A DNA stretch of 64,000 nt from JBGSYJ01 sp041748075 (GCA_041748075.1 JBGTDX010000162.1:65816-129815); one strand, 5' to 3'. Numbered from the stretch's first letter, positions 8,204 through 17,550 are shown. Program-made: numbers and translations. The notes: generated by a model from the sequence alone, not told the origin.

Positions 8204-8989
8204 ATGTCCAAACTGAAGCAAGTCCAGGATGGCATCGTCAACTCGCAGATCTGGAAGTCGATCTTCCGGGTCGGGGTTCCCAACACGAACCGCAAACGTG
8301 TTCTTGCGGTGCTGGGATCTCTGTTTCTCCACCTGCATCCCGTAAAGGTGCGTCGCTCTGGCGTGCGGATGAGCTACACCTGGTGCATGGGCGGGACTGC
8401 CTTCTTCCTCTTCCTCGTAGAGACGGTCACCGGGCTGCTTCTGATGTTTTATTACCGCCCCACAATCGAATACGCATTCGTCGACATTATCGATCTTCGG
8501 GAGCAGGCTCCTTTCGGAATCATGCGGGAGATGCACCGCTGGGGCGCACACGCCATGGTCATCGCGGTGTGGCTCCACATGTTCCGTGTGTTCATGACGG
8601 GCTCGTACAAGCCGCCGCGCGAGTTCAACTGGAACGTGGGAGTCATCCTTCTGGTACTCACGCTCCTGTTGTCATTCACTGGCTACCTGCTTCCATGGGA
8701 TCAGCTGGCGATCTGGGCGATCACCGTCGGTGCGAACATGGCGCGAGCCACTCCCGGCGCAGGACAGGAGGGGCCGCTGTCGGGCCTCATGAAACTGGGC
8801 GAGATCCGGCTCATCCATTCCGGAGACGACGCGCGGTTCGCGTTGCTCGGCGGCCGTTTCGTCGGAGCCTCGACGCTGCTCCGCTTCTACGTGCTTCACT
8901 GCGTGGCGATCCCGCTCGCAGCCGGCTTCCTCATGGCGATCCATTTCTGGCGCGTCCGCAAGGACGGCGGCATTTCCGGTCCTCTGTAG
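8204..8989 (+). CDS. qcrB: Cytochrome b, N-terminal (cytochrome b6-like) subunit
   Basis: A 261-residue protein from ATG 8204; the frame is open upstream but reads through the heptamer repeat. It has four transmembrane helices. The b-haem ligands are His111/His125 in HRWGAH and LHMFRVF, and a second pair in VLHCVAIP and AIHFWRV spaced by 15 residues, the spacing of cytochrome b6. TWCMGG at Cys61 matches the cysteine that attaches the extra c-type haem (cn/ci) in b6 proteins. It forms the quinone-reacting core with the next gene product. Confidence 0.92.
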   Translation: MSKLKQVQDGIVNSQIWKSIFRVGVPNTNRKRVLAVLGSLFLHLHPVKVRRSGVRMSYTWCMGGTAFFLFLVETVTGLLLMFYYRPTIEYAFVDIIDLREQAPFGIMREMHRWGAHAMVIAVWLHMFRVFMTGSYKPPREFNWNVGVILLVLTLLLSFTGYLLPWDQLAIWAITVGANMARATPGAGQEGPLSGLMKLGEIRLIHSGDDARFALLGGRFVGASTLLRFYVLHCVAIPLAAGFLMAIHFWRVRKDGGISGPL

Positions 8990-9023
8990 ACAATGCGCGA
9001 ACTGAAAGGCTGAGGCGACGAGC

Positions 9024-10247
9024 ATGGGAGCGATCAAGGATCTGATCAACGTCCTGTCCGGGGCCGCGGTCTCGTTCATGCTCCTGTCTTTCGTGTTCCT
9101 GTTCGTGATGTTTTTCAACCTGCTCGACGGGAAACTCAAGTCGAAGGCGGGGCGGGCACTTCTCGGGATCGGCATCGTCTTCACCATTGCGGGGTTGTTC
9201 TACGGGCCGCTGCTGGTTCTCGGGCTGTCCTACCTCGCTTCGATGTTCATGCTCGCGCATCTCGGTCCCCGCCTCTGGGACAAGAAGGTGGGGCTGATCC
9301 TGCTGGGAGTTTCGAGCTTCGGATTCATGCTCGCGATGTTCGATTCGGAGTTCTTCAAGATCGCAGCGAAGCCGGACAACGTTCCCATCGCCGCGATGAT
9401 CTTTCTGCTTGGTTTCTTCACCTGGCTGGCGCTCCGCAAGGCTTATCTCAACGACCAGCAGATTGCCGCCGGCGGCGTGCCGTGGGAGAAAACCGAGTCG
9501 GACGAGAAACTCTTCACCTGGCCCGATCTGGTCTACACCGAGATGCTCTGCATGATTCTGCTGACGGTGCTGATGATCGTATGGTCGATCGCGCTGCCGG
9601 CTCCACTCGAAGAAGCGGCGAATCCGACGAGCTCGCCGAACCCGGCAAAAGCCCCATGGTACTTCCTGGGACTCCAGGAGATGCTGGTCTACTTCGATCC
9701 GTGGCTCGCAGGCGTCGTGCTTCCGACGCTCATCATCGTCGGCCTGATGGCGATTCCCTATATCGACACGAATCCCCGGGGGGCCGGCTACTATTCGTTC
9801 CGCGAGCGGAAGTGGGAGCTCGGAATTTTTCTCTACGGATTCCTCGTGCTCTGGTCATTCCTGATCATCACGGGAACTTTCCTGCGCGGGCCGAACTGGA
9901 ACTTCTTCGGTCCGTTCGAATACTGGGACGTGAACAAGCTCGTTCCGCTCGTGAGCATCAATCTGTCCGAGCTGATCTGGGTCAAATGGTTCGGGATGCC
10001 GTTGCCGAAGTTCTGGCTCGTACGGGAGATCTTCGGAATCATACTGGTGCTCGGCTACCTCGGGCTGCCGCCGCTGATGGCGCGCGGACCGTTCCGTCGG
10101 TTTTACGTGAAGATGGGTGCACCGAGATTTTACGTTGGAGCGTTCCTGTTCCTTTTCATGATGTCATTGCCGATCAAAATGTTCCTGCGATGGCTGTTCA
10201 ACCTGAAGTATCTCGTCCAGATTCAGGAGTTCTTCCTGAACATATGA
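9024..10247 (+). CDS. Cytochrome b C-terminal (subunit IV-like) protein with extra membrane helices
   Basis: 407 residues, much longer than a plain subunit IV (about 160). About five N-terminal transmembrane helices (1-140) precede the subunit IV-like part. The Qo-loop signature reads KAPWYFLGLQEM (about 209-220), where classical proteins have PEWY or PDWY, so the acidic residue is replaced by Pro. More helices follow (VVLPTLIIVGLMAIPYI, LGIFLYGFLVLWSFLII and others). It supplies the C-terminal half of cytochrome b to the bc complex. It starts 34 bases after the b6-like gene. The role of the added N-terminal helices is unknown. Confidence 0.85.
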   Translation: MGAIKDLINVLSGAAVSFMLLSFVFLFVMFFNLLDGKLKSKAGRALLGIGIVFTIAGLFYGPLLVLGLSYLASMFMLAHLGPRLWDKKVGLILLGVSSFGFMLAMFDSEFFKIAAKPDNVPIAAMIFLLGFFTWLALRKAYLNDQQIAAGGVPWEKTESDEKLFTWPDLVYTEMLCMILLTVLMIVWSIALPAPLEEAANPTSSPNPAKAPWYFLGLQEMLVYFDPWLAGVVLPTLIIVGLMAIPYIDTNPRGAGYYSFRERKWELGIFLYGFLVLWSFLIITGTFLRGPNWNFFGPFEYWDVNKLVPLVSINLSELIWVKWFGMPLPKFWLVREIFGIILVLGYLGLPPLMARGPFRRFYVKMGAPRFYVGAFLFLFMMSLPIKMFLRWLFNLKYLVQIQEFFLNI

Positions 10248-10290
10248 GAGCGGGGCCATGTCATGGTGCAAACGCCAAAGATCCAACGGG

Positions 10291-10322
10291 TGTGTCATCC
10301 TTCGCTTCGCTCAGGATGACAC
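10291..10322. repeat. Small hairpin of the dispersed GTCATCC...GGATGAC family
   Basis: GTGTCATCC and GGATGACAC flank TTCGCTTCGCTCA, giving a 9-bp stem in the 100-base gap before the multihaem cytochrome gene. The same sequence is the arm of the longer inverted repeats at 43482-43561 and 50056-50140. Confidence 0.75.
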
Positions 10323-10347
10323 CAGCAACACCAAGCGTGACTGAAAA

Positions 10348-13300
10348 ATGAAACCGCAAGAACCGATTCCGCACAACTACAGCATCGCGAAGCTGAACAA
10401 GATCTTCGCGATCTCCAGCATCGCGCTGCTCATGGGCACGGGCGCGATGGTCGTCTACGACTACGTGAGGGGATGGAAGCGATTTCAGCTCACGTTTCTG
10501 CAGTTGCAGGAGCAGAAGATCCGCGCGGACCTGCGGGCAGCGCGGGACTCTCAGGATCGGGCGGAATTGGCGCGACTCGACAGCGAGTTCAGGGAGCAGG
10601 AAACTGCGATTGCCGCGAGGCGGGAAGAGTTCCGGCGCGCGGAGCAGGATCTGGAGACCTGGGAAGGCCGGCACTACGCCGCGGACCAGAACTACCGGTT
10701 CGCGAAAGCGACTCTCGATGCGATGCGCTACGACGCGGAGCTGGCTGCCCAGCAGAGGCGGCGCGGCTGGGAGAACCAGCAGCGCGCGTATCAGGAGCAG
10801 GCCGCTCGCGTGGAGGAGTTGAATCTGATCCTTCAGCAGGTCACGCGCGACCGGGATGCCGCGAGGCAGCGGATGGAGCGCTGGCGGAAGGCCATCGCGG
10901 ACATCGAAGGGCAGCGAGCGGAAATGAATGCCACGATCGAGAGGCTGAGAACCCAGCTCGCGACCGTCGAGGCAAATCCCGCATTCATGCTCCTCAACGC
11001 TCCGCTGCTGGACTTCATCAGCCCCACGCTCAAGATCGATCAGATCATCCTGAATGATCTGTTCATCGATCTGAACTACATGCACGCCCCTAGGGTGGAC
11101 CGCTGCACGACCTGTCACCGCGCGATCGACCGCCCCGGGTTCGAGTCCAGGCAGGAGGCTGCCCGGCTCCAGGCCGAGCTCGAACAGCAGCTGGAGAACT
11201 TTCTCGTTCCAGCCGACCGCATCGAGGAGACCCGGCTACGGGTCGAACAGCTCGCTGAGGTCGCCGGTGCGAGACGCAATCTGAAGAATCCTTACAGAAC
11301 CCATCCCTATCTCGACATGTTCGTCGGGTCTTCCTCGCCGCATCCACTGCTCGAGTTCGGTTGTACGTCCTGCCATCGCGGGCTGGACCGGTCGACGGAT
11401 TTTGCGCGTGCAGGTCATTCGCCGAGCAACTCCGAGCAAATGCACAGGTGGGAGGAGGAGCATAACTGGAAGCCTCAGCCCTTCCTCGAGACCCCGATGC
11501 ATCCCCGGCAGCATCTGCAGGGCTCGTGTCTCAAGTGTCACTCGAATCAGGTCACCATTCCCGGCGCGCCCGAAATGACGAGGGCTACCGCGATGGTCGA
11601 ATTCTACGGATGTTACTCGTGCCACAAGATTGATTCCTGGCGGTTCACCGACCTCCGCAAGCCTGGGCCCGATCTTACGGGCATCGCGGAAAAGACAACC
11701 CCGGAATGGGCGGCCCGCTGGATCGCCGCGCCTCACGCTTTCCGCCCCACGACCCGAATGCCGGCCTCGTTTTATCAGCGGAACATCGTCGGTCCGACCG
11801 TCGAGCCTTCCGAACGGGCGCGCAACATCCGCAATCAGAATGTCGAGATCCATGCGATCGTCAGCTATCTGTTCAATGCCTCGTCCCGGCGTCAGTGGCA
11901 GGCAGGCCCGCAGGGAGATGCCGGACGCGGAATCCAACTGGTCAACAACGTCGGCTGCATGGGCTGCCACATCGTTCAGGACGCCATCAAGGATGAAGAA
12001 GGCAACATCCGTGTCGCCCGCCGTGACGACTTTCCACTCGAAAGGCTGATCGGATTCAACCTGGTCGGGATGGGTACCAAGACCAATCCCGAGTGGCTCT
12101 TCAACTGGCTCAAGGATCCGAGGCACTACTACGCCGAAGCCCCGATGCCGGATTTGCGGCTCACAGATCAGGAGGCGGCCGACATCACCGCGCTTCTCAT
12201 GACGTTCGTCAAGCCGAACTTCATGAAGCAGCCCTTGCCGCCCCCCGACCTCGAGTTCCTGTCAAGCCTGACGAAAAGCTACCTGATCAATACCATGTCC
12301 GACCGCGACGCCAATGCACGGCTCGCATCGATGCCTGTCAACGATCAGCTGGTCTACCTCGGACAGCGAACCATCGAAAAGTACGGCTGCTACTCTTGTC
12401 ACACGATCGAAGGCTTCGACGACATGAAGCCGATCGGAACCGAGCTGACAACACAGGGCTCCAAGCATATTCATCTTTTCGACTTTGGTTTCGTCCACGA
12501 TCACGTTGCGTGGGACGGCAAAGAGGAACATGTCCGTCACACGGTGCCGTCCTGGATCTATAACAAGCTTCGCTCCCCTCGAGTGTTCGACGATAGCCGG
12601 GAGCGGAGTTACCACGAAAAGCTGAAGATGCCGAACTACTACCTCTCGCCGGCTGAGGCGGAGGCGATCACCTCGGTGATCACAGGCATGACAAAGGATC
12701 GGGTCGCTACCCAGTACCTCGCTTCGATGACTCCTGAAAAGCGCGCCGCCGAAGAGGGACGTAAGCTCATCTCTCAGCACAACTGCCGTGCATGCCACGT
12801 GGTGGAGGGCTACGGCCGGGCCATCGGCTTCATGATCGAAGATGCTGCGTACCTGCCCCCGGACCTCACACCGCAGGGAGCTCGTGTTCAGAGCCCGTGG
12901 CTGTTCAATTTCCTCAAGGATCCCACGGTGATGTCGATGCGGCCCTGGATGGATGTGCGCATGCCGACTTTCCACTTTAGTGACCGAGAGGCGAGTACGC
13001 TCGTGAGCGGGTTCGCCGCAGAGGGTAATGTGCCTCAATTCGATACGGCGCGGTTCAGCGATCCCGTTCCGCGCAACGTCGCAGTCGGACAAGCAGTCTA
13101 TGAAATGCTTCGCTGTGCCCAGTGCCATCCCGCTTCGGGCGCGCTATCCGTCACCGATGCAAGCTCGCTCGCTCCGCCCCTCGATCTTTCCCGCGCCAGA
13201 CTCCAGCACGACTGGATTCCAGACTGGATACGGCGGCCCAACGAGATCATTCCCGGCACGAGAATGCCGACGAACTTCCCGCGCAATGCGGAGACAGGGG

Positions 13301-13605
13301 AGTTCACCTCACCGCTCGGCATGGCGATCAATACCCCGGCCTTTGCATCCTACAAGAGCAGGCTCATGCAGTACTATGCGTCCGAAGAAGAGCTCGTTGC
13401 GTCCCTGGAGGACGTCGAAGAGTTGACCAACTACCTCCGGGACTACATCTGGACGATGGGGCCTGCGGAGATGAGGATGGCCAGACCGACAACTCCCGCC
13501 GAAGTTCCGCGGGACAGACCCCCGGCGCAGCGGCCGGCCGTTCCGGACGTTCCGTCGTTGCAGACCGGTGCGCCGGCTGCGGCGTCGGAAGCTCCCGGCA
13601 GGTGA
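10348..13605 (+). CDS. Large membrane-anchored octahaem cytochrome c with coiled coil
   Basis: 1085 residues. One N-terminal membrane helix (about 18-38) is followed by a long charged coiled coil (about 45-215), then eight CxxCH haem sites: CTTCH (~253), CTSCH (~338), CLKCH (~393), CYSCH (~423), CMGCH (~537), CYSCH (~681), CRACH (~812) and CAQCH (~923). Four later modules repeat a W-x-P...MP pattern (for example FNWLKDPR...APMP, DWIRRPN...TRMP), with Met as the likely axial ligand. The Pro/Ala-rich tail is flexible. It should replace cytochrome c1 and bridge the Rieske/cytochrome b unit to the oxidase encoded downstream. The coiled coil fused to eight haems is unusual. Confidence 0.85.
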   Translation: MKPQEPIPHNYSIAKLNKIFAISSIALLMGTGAMVVYDYVRGWKRFQLTFLQLQEQKIRADLRAARDSQDRAELARLDSEFREQETAIAARREEFRRAEQDLETWEGRHYAADQNYRFAKATLDAMRYDAELAAQQRRRGWENQQRAYQEQAARVEELNLILQQVTRDRDAARQRMERWRKAIADIEGQRAEMNATIERLRTQLATVEANPAFMLLNAPLLDFISPTLKIDQIILNDLFIDLNYMHAPRVDRCTTCHRAIDRPGFESRQEAARLQAELEQQLENFLVPADRIEETRLRVEQLAEVAGARRNLKNPYRTHPYLDMFVGSSSPHPLLEFGCTSCHRGLDRSTDFARAGHSPSNSEQMHRWEEEHNWKPQPFLETPMHPRQHLQGSCLKCHSNQVTIPGAPEMTRATAMVEFYGCYSCHKIDSWRFTDLRKPGPDLTGIAEKTTPEWAARWIAAPHAFRPTTRMPASFYQRNIVGPTVEPSERARNIRNQNVEIHAIVSYLFNASSRRQWQAGPQGDAGRGIQLVNNVGCMGCHIVQDAIKDEEGNIRVARRDDFPLERLIGFNLVGMGTKTNPEWLFNWLKDPRHYYAEAPMPDLRLTDQEAADITALLMTFVKPNFMKQPLPPPDLEFLSSLTKSYLINTMSDRDANARLASMPVNDQLVYLGQRTIEKYGCYSCHTIEGFDDMKPIGTELTTQGSKHIHLFDFGFVHDHVAWDGKEEHVRHTVPSWIYNKLRSPRVFDDSRERSYHEKLKMPNYYLSPAEAEAITSVITGMTKDRVATQYLASMTPEKRAAEEGRKLISQHNCRACHVVEGYGRAIGFMIEDAAYLPPDLTPQGARVQSPWLFNFLKDPTVMSMRPWMDVRMPTFHFSDREASTLVSGFAAEGNVPQFDTARFSDPVPRNVAVGQAVYEMLRCAQCHPASGALSVTDASSLAPPLDLSRARLQHDWIPDWIRRPNEIIPGTRMPTNFPRNAETGEFTSPLGMAINTPAFASYKSRLMQYYASEEELVASLEDVEELTNYLRDYIWTMGPAEMRMARPTTPAEVPRDRPPAQRPAVPDVPSLQTGAPAAASEAPGR

Positions 13606-13676
13606 TCGTTTTAAATTCAAAGATCTGACAAACGGCCGCGAATCGCGGCACCGATACAAATACAGGAGCCTTCACT

Positions 13677-14480
13677 ATGACGAGCAGGAAACGATTTCTG
13701 ACCCTTGTTCTTGCGGTAACGCTTTCGATGGCGCTCGCCTGCGGTGGTGGCGGAGAAAGCGCTTACGAGTACGACGACGAAGAAGTGTCGACGGCGGCCG
13801 GTCAGACCGGTGGTACGCAAACCCAGGCAGCCGCAGCGCCGGCCGACGCCGCAACGATCACCGGACTGGTGAAACTCGAAGGCACGCCCCCGGCGATGCC
13901 GAACATCCCGATGGGCGCGGATCCGTCGTGCACGGCGGCGCACCCCACGCCCGTCCAGGCTGAGGATGTAGTGGTCGCAGCCGATGGCTCGCTGGCCAAT
14001 GTGTTCGTTTATGTGAAGGATTACAGCGGTCCGACGCCGTCACCAGCAGGCCCCGCTCTGCTCGACCAGGTCGGCTGTATGTACACACCGCGCGTGAGCG
14101 GGGTTCAGGTTGGCCAGACACTCAACATCAAGAACAGCGATCCGACGCTGCATAACGTCCATGCCCTGGCCAAGGAAAACAGGGAGTTCAACATCGGCCA
14201 GCCGGTTCAGGGAATGGTCTCGGAAAGAAAGTTCGATAAGCCGGAAGTGATGATTCGCGTCAAGTGCGACGTGCATGGATGGATGACTTCGTACCTCGGC
14301 GTACTCTCGCACCCGTTCTTCGGAACCTCGTCCGAGGGCGGAGCCTTCACGATCGCCAATCTCCCTCCCGGCACGTACACGCTCGAGGCATGGCACGAGA
14401 AGTTCGGAACGCAGACCCAGCAGGTCACGGTCGGTCCGAGCGAGTCCAAGCCGGTCAATTTCACTTTCAAGGCTTCATAG
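13677..14480 (+). CDS. Cupredoxin-like lipoprotein with carboxypeptidase-regulatory-type C-terminus
   Basis: 267 residues. A lipoprotein signal ends LSMALACGGG (lipidated Cys about 22), followed by a low-complexity Glu/Thr/Ala linker. The central domain carries candidate type 1 copper ligands: His in PTLHNVHAL, then Cys, His and Met in VKCDVHGWM. The C-terminal part (GGAFTIANLPPGTYTLEAWHE) resembles the carboxypeptidase-regulatory-like beta fold. Lying between the multihaem cytochrome and oxidase subunit I, it may carry electrons or copper to the oxidase. Copper binding is inferred from the ligand pattern. Confidence 0.78.
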   Translation: MTSRKRFLTLVLAVTLSMALACGGGGESAYEYDDEEVSTAAGQTGGTQTQAAAAPADAATITGLVKLEGTPPAMPNIPMGADPSCTAAHPTPVQAEDVVVAADGSLANVFVYVKDYSGPTPSPAGPALLDQVGCMYTPRVSGVQVGQTLNIKNSDPTLHNVHALAKENREFNIGQPVQGMVSERKFDKPEVMIRVKCDVHGWMTSYLGVLSHPFFGTSSEGGAFTIANLPPGTYTLEAWHEKFGTQTQQVTVGPSESKPVNFTFKAS

Positions 14481-14544
14481 CGTTTCCTGAGGGGGCGGCC
14501 TCGAGACCGCCAACCCCTTTTCTGGTTCGAGGAGGAGTCGACGC

Positions 14545-16443
14545 GTGACATCGAGACGACAGATCCGAGTTGGCAAAAGCTGGCTGAGTCCTTCCGAGGC
14601 GGAAAAAGCTCTCCGCGAGGCGATCCGCGTTCAGAAGGAAGAGGAACGCCAGCACGGGGACGATCATCACCACCAGGGATTCATAAAGACGTACATCTTC
14701 TCGACGGATCACAAATGGATCGGGATCCAGTACGCGATCACGGCGCTGCTCTTCCTTCTCTTCGGATTCTGCCTGATGCTGATCATGCGATGGCAGCTTG
14801 CGTTTCCGGGCTCCCCGCTGCCGTTTCTCGCGGGACTGCTCGGCGAGGCGAGGGCTCCCGGCGGCATACTGCTGCCTGAGGCATACAACGAGCTCGGTGC
14901 CATGCATGGGACGATCATGGTGTTCCTCGCCATCGTTCCACTGGCCGTCGGCGCATTCGGCAACTATCTGGTGCCGCTGCAGATCGGCGCTCCCGATATG
15001 GCCTTCCCGAAGCTCAACATGATGAGCTACTGGGTGTACGCCGCCGGCGGCGCGATCATGTTGTTGAGCTTTCTCGTTCCGGCAGGCGCGGCACAGTCCG
15101 GGTGGACTTCGTATCCGCCTCTATCGGTCATCGCCAGTGCCGGGCAGACCTGGTGGCTCGTCGGAATGATCTTTTTGATCACCTCGTCGCTTCTGGGCTC
15201 TGTGAATTTTCTCGTGACGATCATTCAGCTGCGGGCGCCCGGGCTGACGTTCATGAAGCTGCCTTTCTTCGTGTGGGCGCAGTTCGTCACTGCTTTCCTG
15301 CTCCTGCTCGCGTTTCCTCCGCTCGAGGCAGCCGGGATCATGCAGCTGATGGACAGGGTCATGGACACGAGCTTCTTCATGCCCAGTGGTCTGATTGTCG
15401 GGGGTCAGATCGTGGAGGCGGCCGGAGGAGGCAGTCCGGTGTTGTGGCAGCACCTCTTCTGGTTCCTTGCGCATCCCGAGGTCTATGTTTTGATTCTTCC
15501 CGCGCTCGGCATCGTTGCCGAGGTGATCGCGAATAACACCCGCAAGCCGCTCTGGGGCTACCGCGCGATGGTATACGCGACGATCTTCCTCGGATTCATG
15601 TCCTTCGTCGTCTGGGCGCATCACATGTTCCTCACCGGGATGGGCACAACGATCAGCGCCTTTTTCCAGACCACGACGATGATCATCTCGATTCCTTCGG
15701 TGATCATTCTGACGTCGCTCTTTTTGTCGCTGTGGGGCTCGTCGATGCGCTTCAACACGCCGATGCTGTTCGCCCTGGCCTTCCTTCCGATGTTCGGCAT
15801 CGGGGGGCTCACGGGACTGCCGCTCGGTCTCGCTGCGGCGGACATTCATCTTCATGACACCTACTACGTCATCGGTCATTTCCACTACGTAGTGGCTCCC
15901 GGAACCATCTTTGCGATGATGGCCGGCATCTATTTCTGGTATCCGAAGGTCACCGGCAGGAAGATGAACGAAAAGCTCGGGAAGATCCACTTCTGGCTTT
16001 CTCTGGTGTTCATCAATGTGATCTTCGCGCCGATGTTCATCCAGGGGCTGGCCGGTATTTCCCGCAGACTTTATGACGGCGGCGACCAGTACGCGCATGC
16101 TCATCCCGTGCTCAAAACGAACATTCCGATGTCGTACGCAGCGTGGCTGCTGCTGCTCGCCCAGATACCGTTCATCATCAATTTCTTCGGCAGCATCAAG
16201 TGGGGCGAAAAGGTGGGGTCGAATCCGTGGGATGCCACGACGATGGAATGGGCGGCCACGACTTCACCGCCGCTCGCCCACGGTAACTTTGCAGAGATTC
16301 CTGTCGTACACCGCGGCCCCTACGAGTACAACGCTCCCGGCACGACCGCGGAACGGGATTTCATCCCGCAGCATGCTGCCGATCCGGAGACTCCCGACGG
16401 CGGGTTCTTTCCCGAGCAAGCTGTAGCGAAGCAGGAGGCCTGA
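14545..16443 (+). CDS. ctaD: Cytochrome c oxidase subunit I (haem-copper oxidase)
   Basis: 632 residues with twelve or more transmembrane helices and about 50 extra hydrophilic residues at the N-terminus. It is A-type: AHPEVYVLILP holds a CuB His, the D-channel Glu and the cross-linked Tyr. WAHHMFLTG supplies the other CuB His pair, and LHDTYYVIGHFHYV the haem ligands. IGAPDMAFP keeps the D-channel entry Asp. The segment that normally reads PTGIK, with the K-channel Lys, reads PSVII, so that Lys is absent. It starts at GTG 14545 behind a strong GGAGGAG. It reduces O2 to water while pumping protons. Confidence 0.95.
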   Translation: MTSRRQIRVGKSWLSPSEAEKALREAIRVQKEEERQHGDDHHHQGFIKTYIFSTDHKWIGIQYAITALLFLLFGFCLMLIMRWQLAFPGSPLPFLAGLLGEARAPGGILLPEAYNELGAMHGTIMVFLAIVPLAVGAFGNYLVPLQIGAPDMAFPKLNMMSYWVYAAGGAIMLLSFLVPAGAAQSGWTSYPPLSVIASAGQTWWLVGMIFLITSSLLGSVNFLVTIIQLRAPGLTFMKLPFFVWAQFVTAFLLLLAFPPLEAAGIMQLMDRVMDTSFFMPSGLIVGGQIVEAAGGGSPVLWQHLFWFLAHPEVYVLILPALGIVAEVIANNTRKPLWGYRAMVYATIFLGFMSFVVWAHHMFLTGMGTTISAFFQTTTMIISIPSVIILTSLFLSLWGSSMRFNTPMLFALAFLPMFGIGGLTGLPLGLAAADIHLHDTYYVIGHFHYVVAPGTIFAMMAGIYFWYPKVTGRKMNEKLGKIHFWLSLVFINVIFAPMFIQGLAGISRRLYDGGDQYAHAHPVLKTNIPMSYAAWLLLLAQIPFIINFFGSIKWGEKVGSNPWDATTMEWAATTSPPLAHGNFAEIPVVHRGPYEYNAPGTTAERDFIPQHAADPETPDGGFFPEQAVAKQEA

Positions 16444-17034
16444 GTGGAGATCCCGTACACGATTCATGCGCGTCCCGACACCGGCCTATACAACGGCAAG
16501 CTCGGAATCTGGCTGTTTCTGGCATCCGAAGTGATGCTGTTCGGGGCCTTGTTCTCATCGCTGATCCTGCTGCGTACCGGCGCTGAGTCCTGGCCCGCCG
16601 GATGGGAACGGTTGAACGTGCCGCTGGCGACACTCAACACGTTCATTCTGATCGGCTCGAGTGTCACGGTGATCCTTTCATGGGCGAATCTGCGTCTGGG
16701 TGACTTCAGGAAAGCAAAGATCTATCTCGGCATTACTCTTCTCTGCGGCCTCGGCTTCATGGTGATCAAGGCAATCGAATACGGCTCCAAGTTCAGCCAT
16801 AACTATTACCCGTCGACCGACACGTTTTACTCGGTCTACTACATGATGACCGGTCTTCACGGGCTTCACGTTCTTGGCGGGATGGTCGTGTTTGCCTATC
16901 TGCTGGGACCTGGGGCAAAGATGTGGGCGAGCGAGCCGGACCGATATACCAACCGCGTGGAAGTGACCGGTCTCTACTGGCACTTCGTCGATCTGGTCTG
17001 GATTTTTCTCTTTCCGATTCTCTATTTGCTGTAG
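16444..17034 (+). CDS. ctaE: Cytochrome c oxidase subunit III
   Basis: A 196-residue, five-helix subunit III of the short bacterial type. Family features are LGIWLFLASEVMLFGALF near residue 20, YYMMTGLHGLHVLGG near 134 and VTGLYWHFVDLVWIFLFPILYLL at the C-terminus. It starts at GTG 16444 directly after the subunit I stop. Subunit III stabilises subunit I and supports proton uptake and long-term turnover. Confidence 0.93.
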   Translation: MEIPYTIHARPDTGLYNGKLGIWLFLASEVMLFGALFSSLILLRTGAESWPAGWERLNVPLATLNTFILIGSSVTVILSWANLRLGDFRKAKIYLGITLLCGLGFMVIKAIEYGSKFSHNYYPSTDTFYSVYYMMTGLHGLHVLGGMVVFAYLLGPGAKMWASEPDRYTNRVEVTGLYWHFVDLVWIFLFPILYLL

Positions 17035-17045
17035 ATGGGGGTTTG

Positions 17046-17348
17046 ATGAGCGGCCATAGCGTCGAAGAAATCAAGCGGGAAACAAGGGTTTACCTAATCG
17101 TCTTCGCAGCGCTCGCAGCGCTGACGGTGATTACCGTGGCAGTCAGCTACCTTCACCTGACCGGTTGGGTTGCCATTGCGCTCGCCCTGGCGATCGCCTC
17201 GGTCAAGGGGTTCCTCGTGGCCGGCTTCTTCATGCATCTTCTGTCCGAGAAAAAACTCGTGATCGCGGTTCTCGTTCTAACCGCTGTTTTCCTGCTCGTA
17301 CTGCTCTGGGGCCCCTGGCACTCGGCATACGATTCCATCGGAGGATGA
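17046..17348 (+). CDS. ctaF: Cytochrome c oxidase subunit IV (prokaryotic, CtaF/CoxD-like)
   Basis: A 100-residue protein with three transmembrane segments: VYLIVFAALAALTVITVAV, WVAIALALAIASVKGFLVAGFFMHL and VIAVLVLTAVFLLVLLWG. The SVKGFLVAGFFMHL motif is the hallmark of the small prokaryotic subunit IV. ATG 17046 follows subunit III by eleven bases. It is an accessory subunit without redox centres. Confidence 0.88.
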   Translation: MSGHSVEEIKRETRVYLIVFAALAALTVITVAVSYLHLTGWVAIALALAIASVKGFLVAGFFMHLLSEKKLVIAVLVLTAVFLLVLLWGPWHSAYDSIGG

Positions 17349-17349
17349 G

Positions 17350-17550
17350 GTGTCCCTGCGTCTGTTCCATGTCATTTTCATCGTAGTGTCCGTCCTGCTC
17401 TCGGTATTCGTCGGGGGATGGGGAGTCTGGTTCTTCTCGACGACCGGTCAGGTGAGCGGCCTGGCTCTGTCGGCTGTTTTCGCCCTGATGGGCGTGGCTC
17501 TGGTGTGGTACGGGAACCGGTATTTCGAAAAACTCAAGGAGCTCACGTGA
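17350..17550 (+). CDS. Small two-helix membrane protein of the oxidase cluster
   Basis: 66 residues from GTG 17350, with two hydrophobic segments (HVIFIVVSVLLSVFVGGWGVWFF split by a short loop from LALSAVFALMGVALVWYG) and a basic tail, YFEKLKELT. It is tightly packed between subunit IV and the next small gene, which overlaps its stop by four bases. I do not recognise a named family. Its position suggests a small oxidase or supercomplex subunit or an assembly helper. Confidence 0.65.
   Translation: MSLRLFHVIFIVVSVLLSVFVGGWGVWFFSTTGQVSGLALSAVFALMGVALVWYGNRYFEKLKELT

Noticed and set aside
10261..11118. 285-codon minus-strand frame over the multihaem cytochrome start
   Set aside because: It lies opposite the coiled coil, whose repetitive codons create long antisense frames; no protein signature is present.
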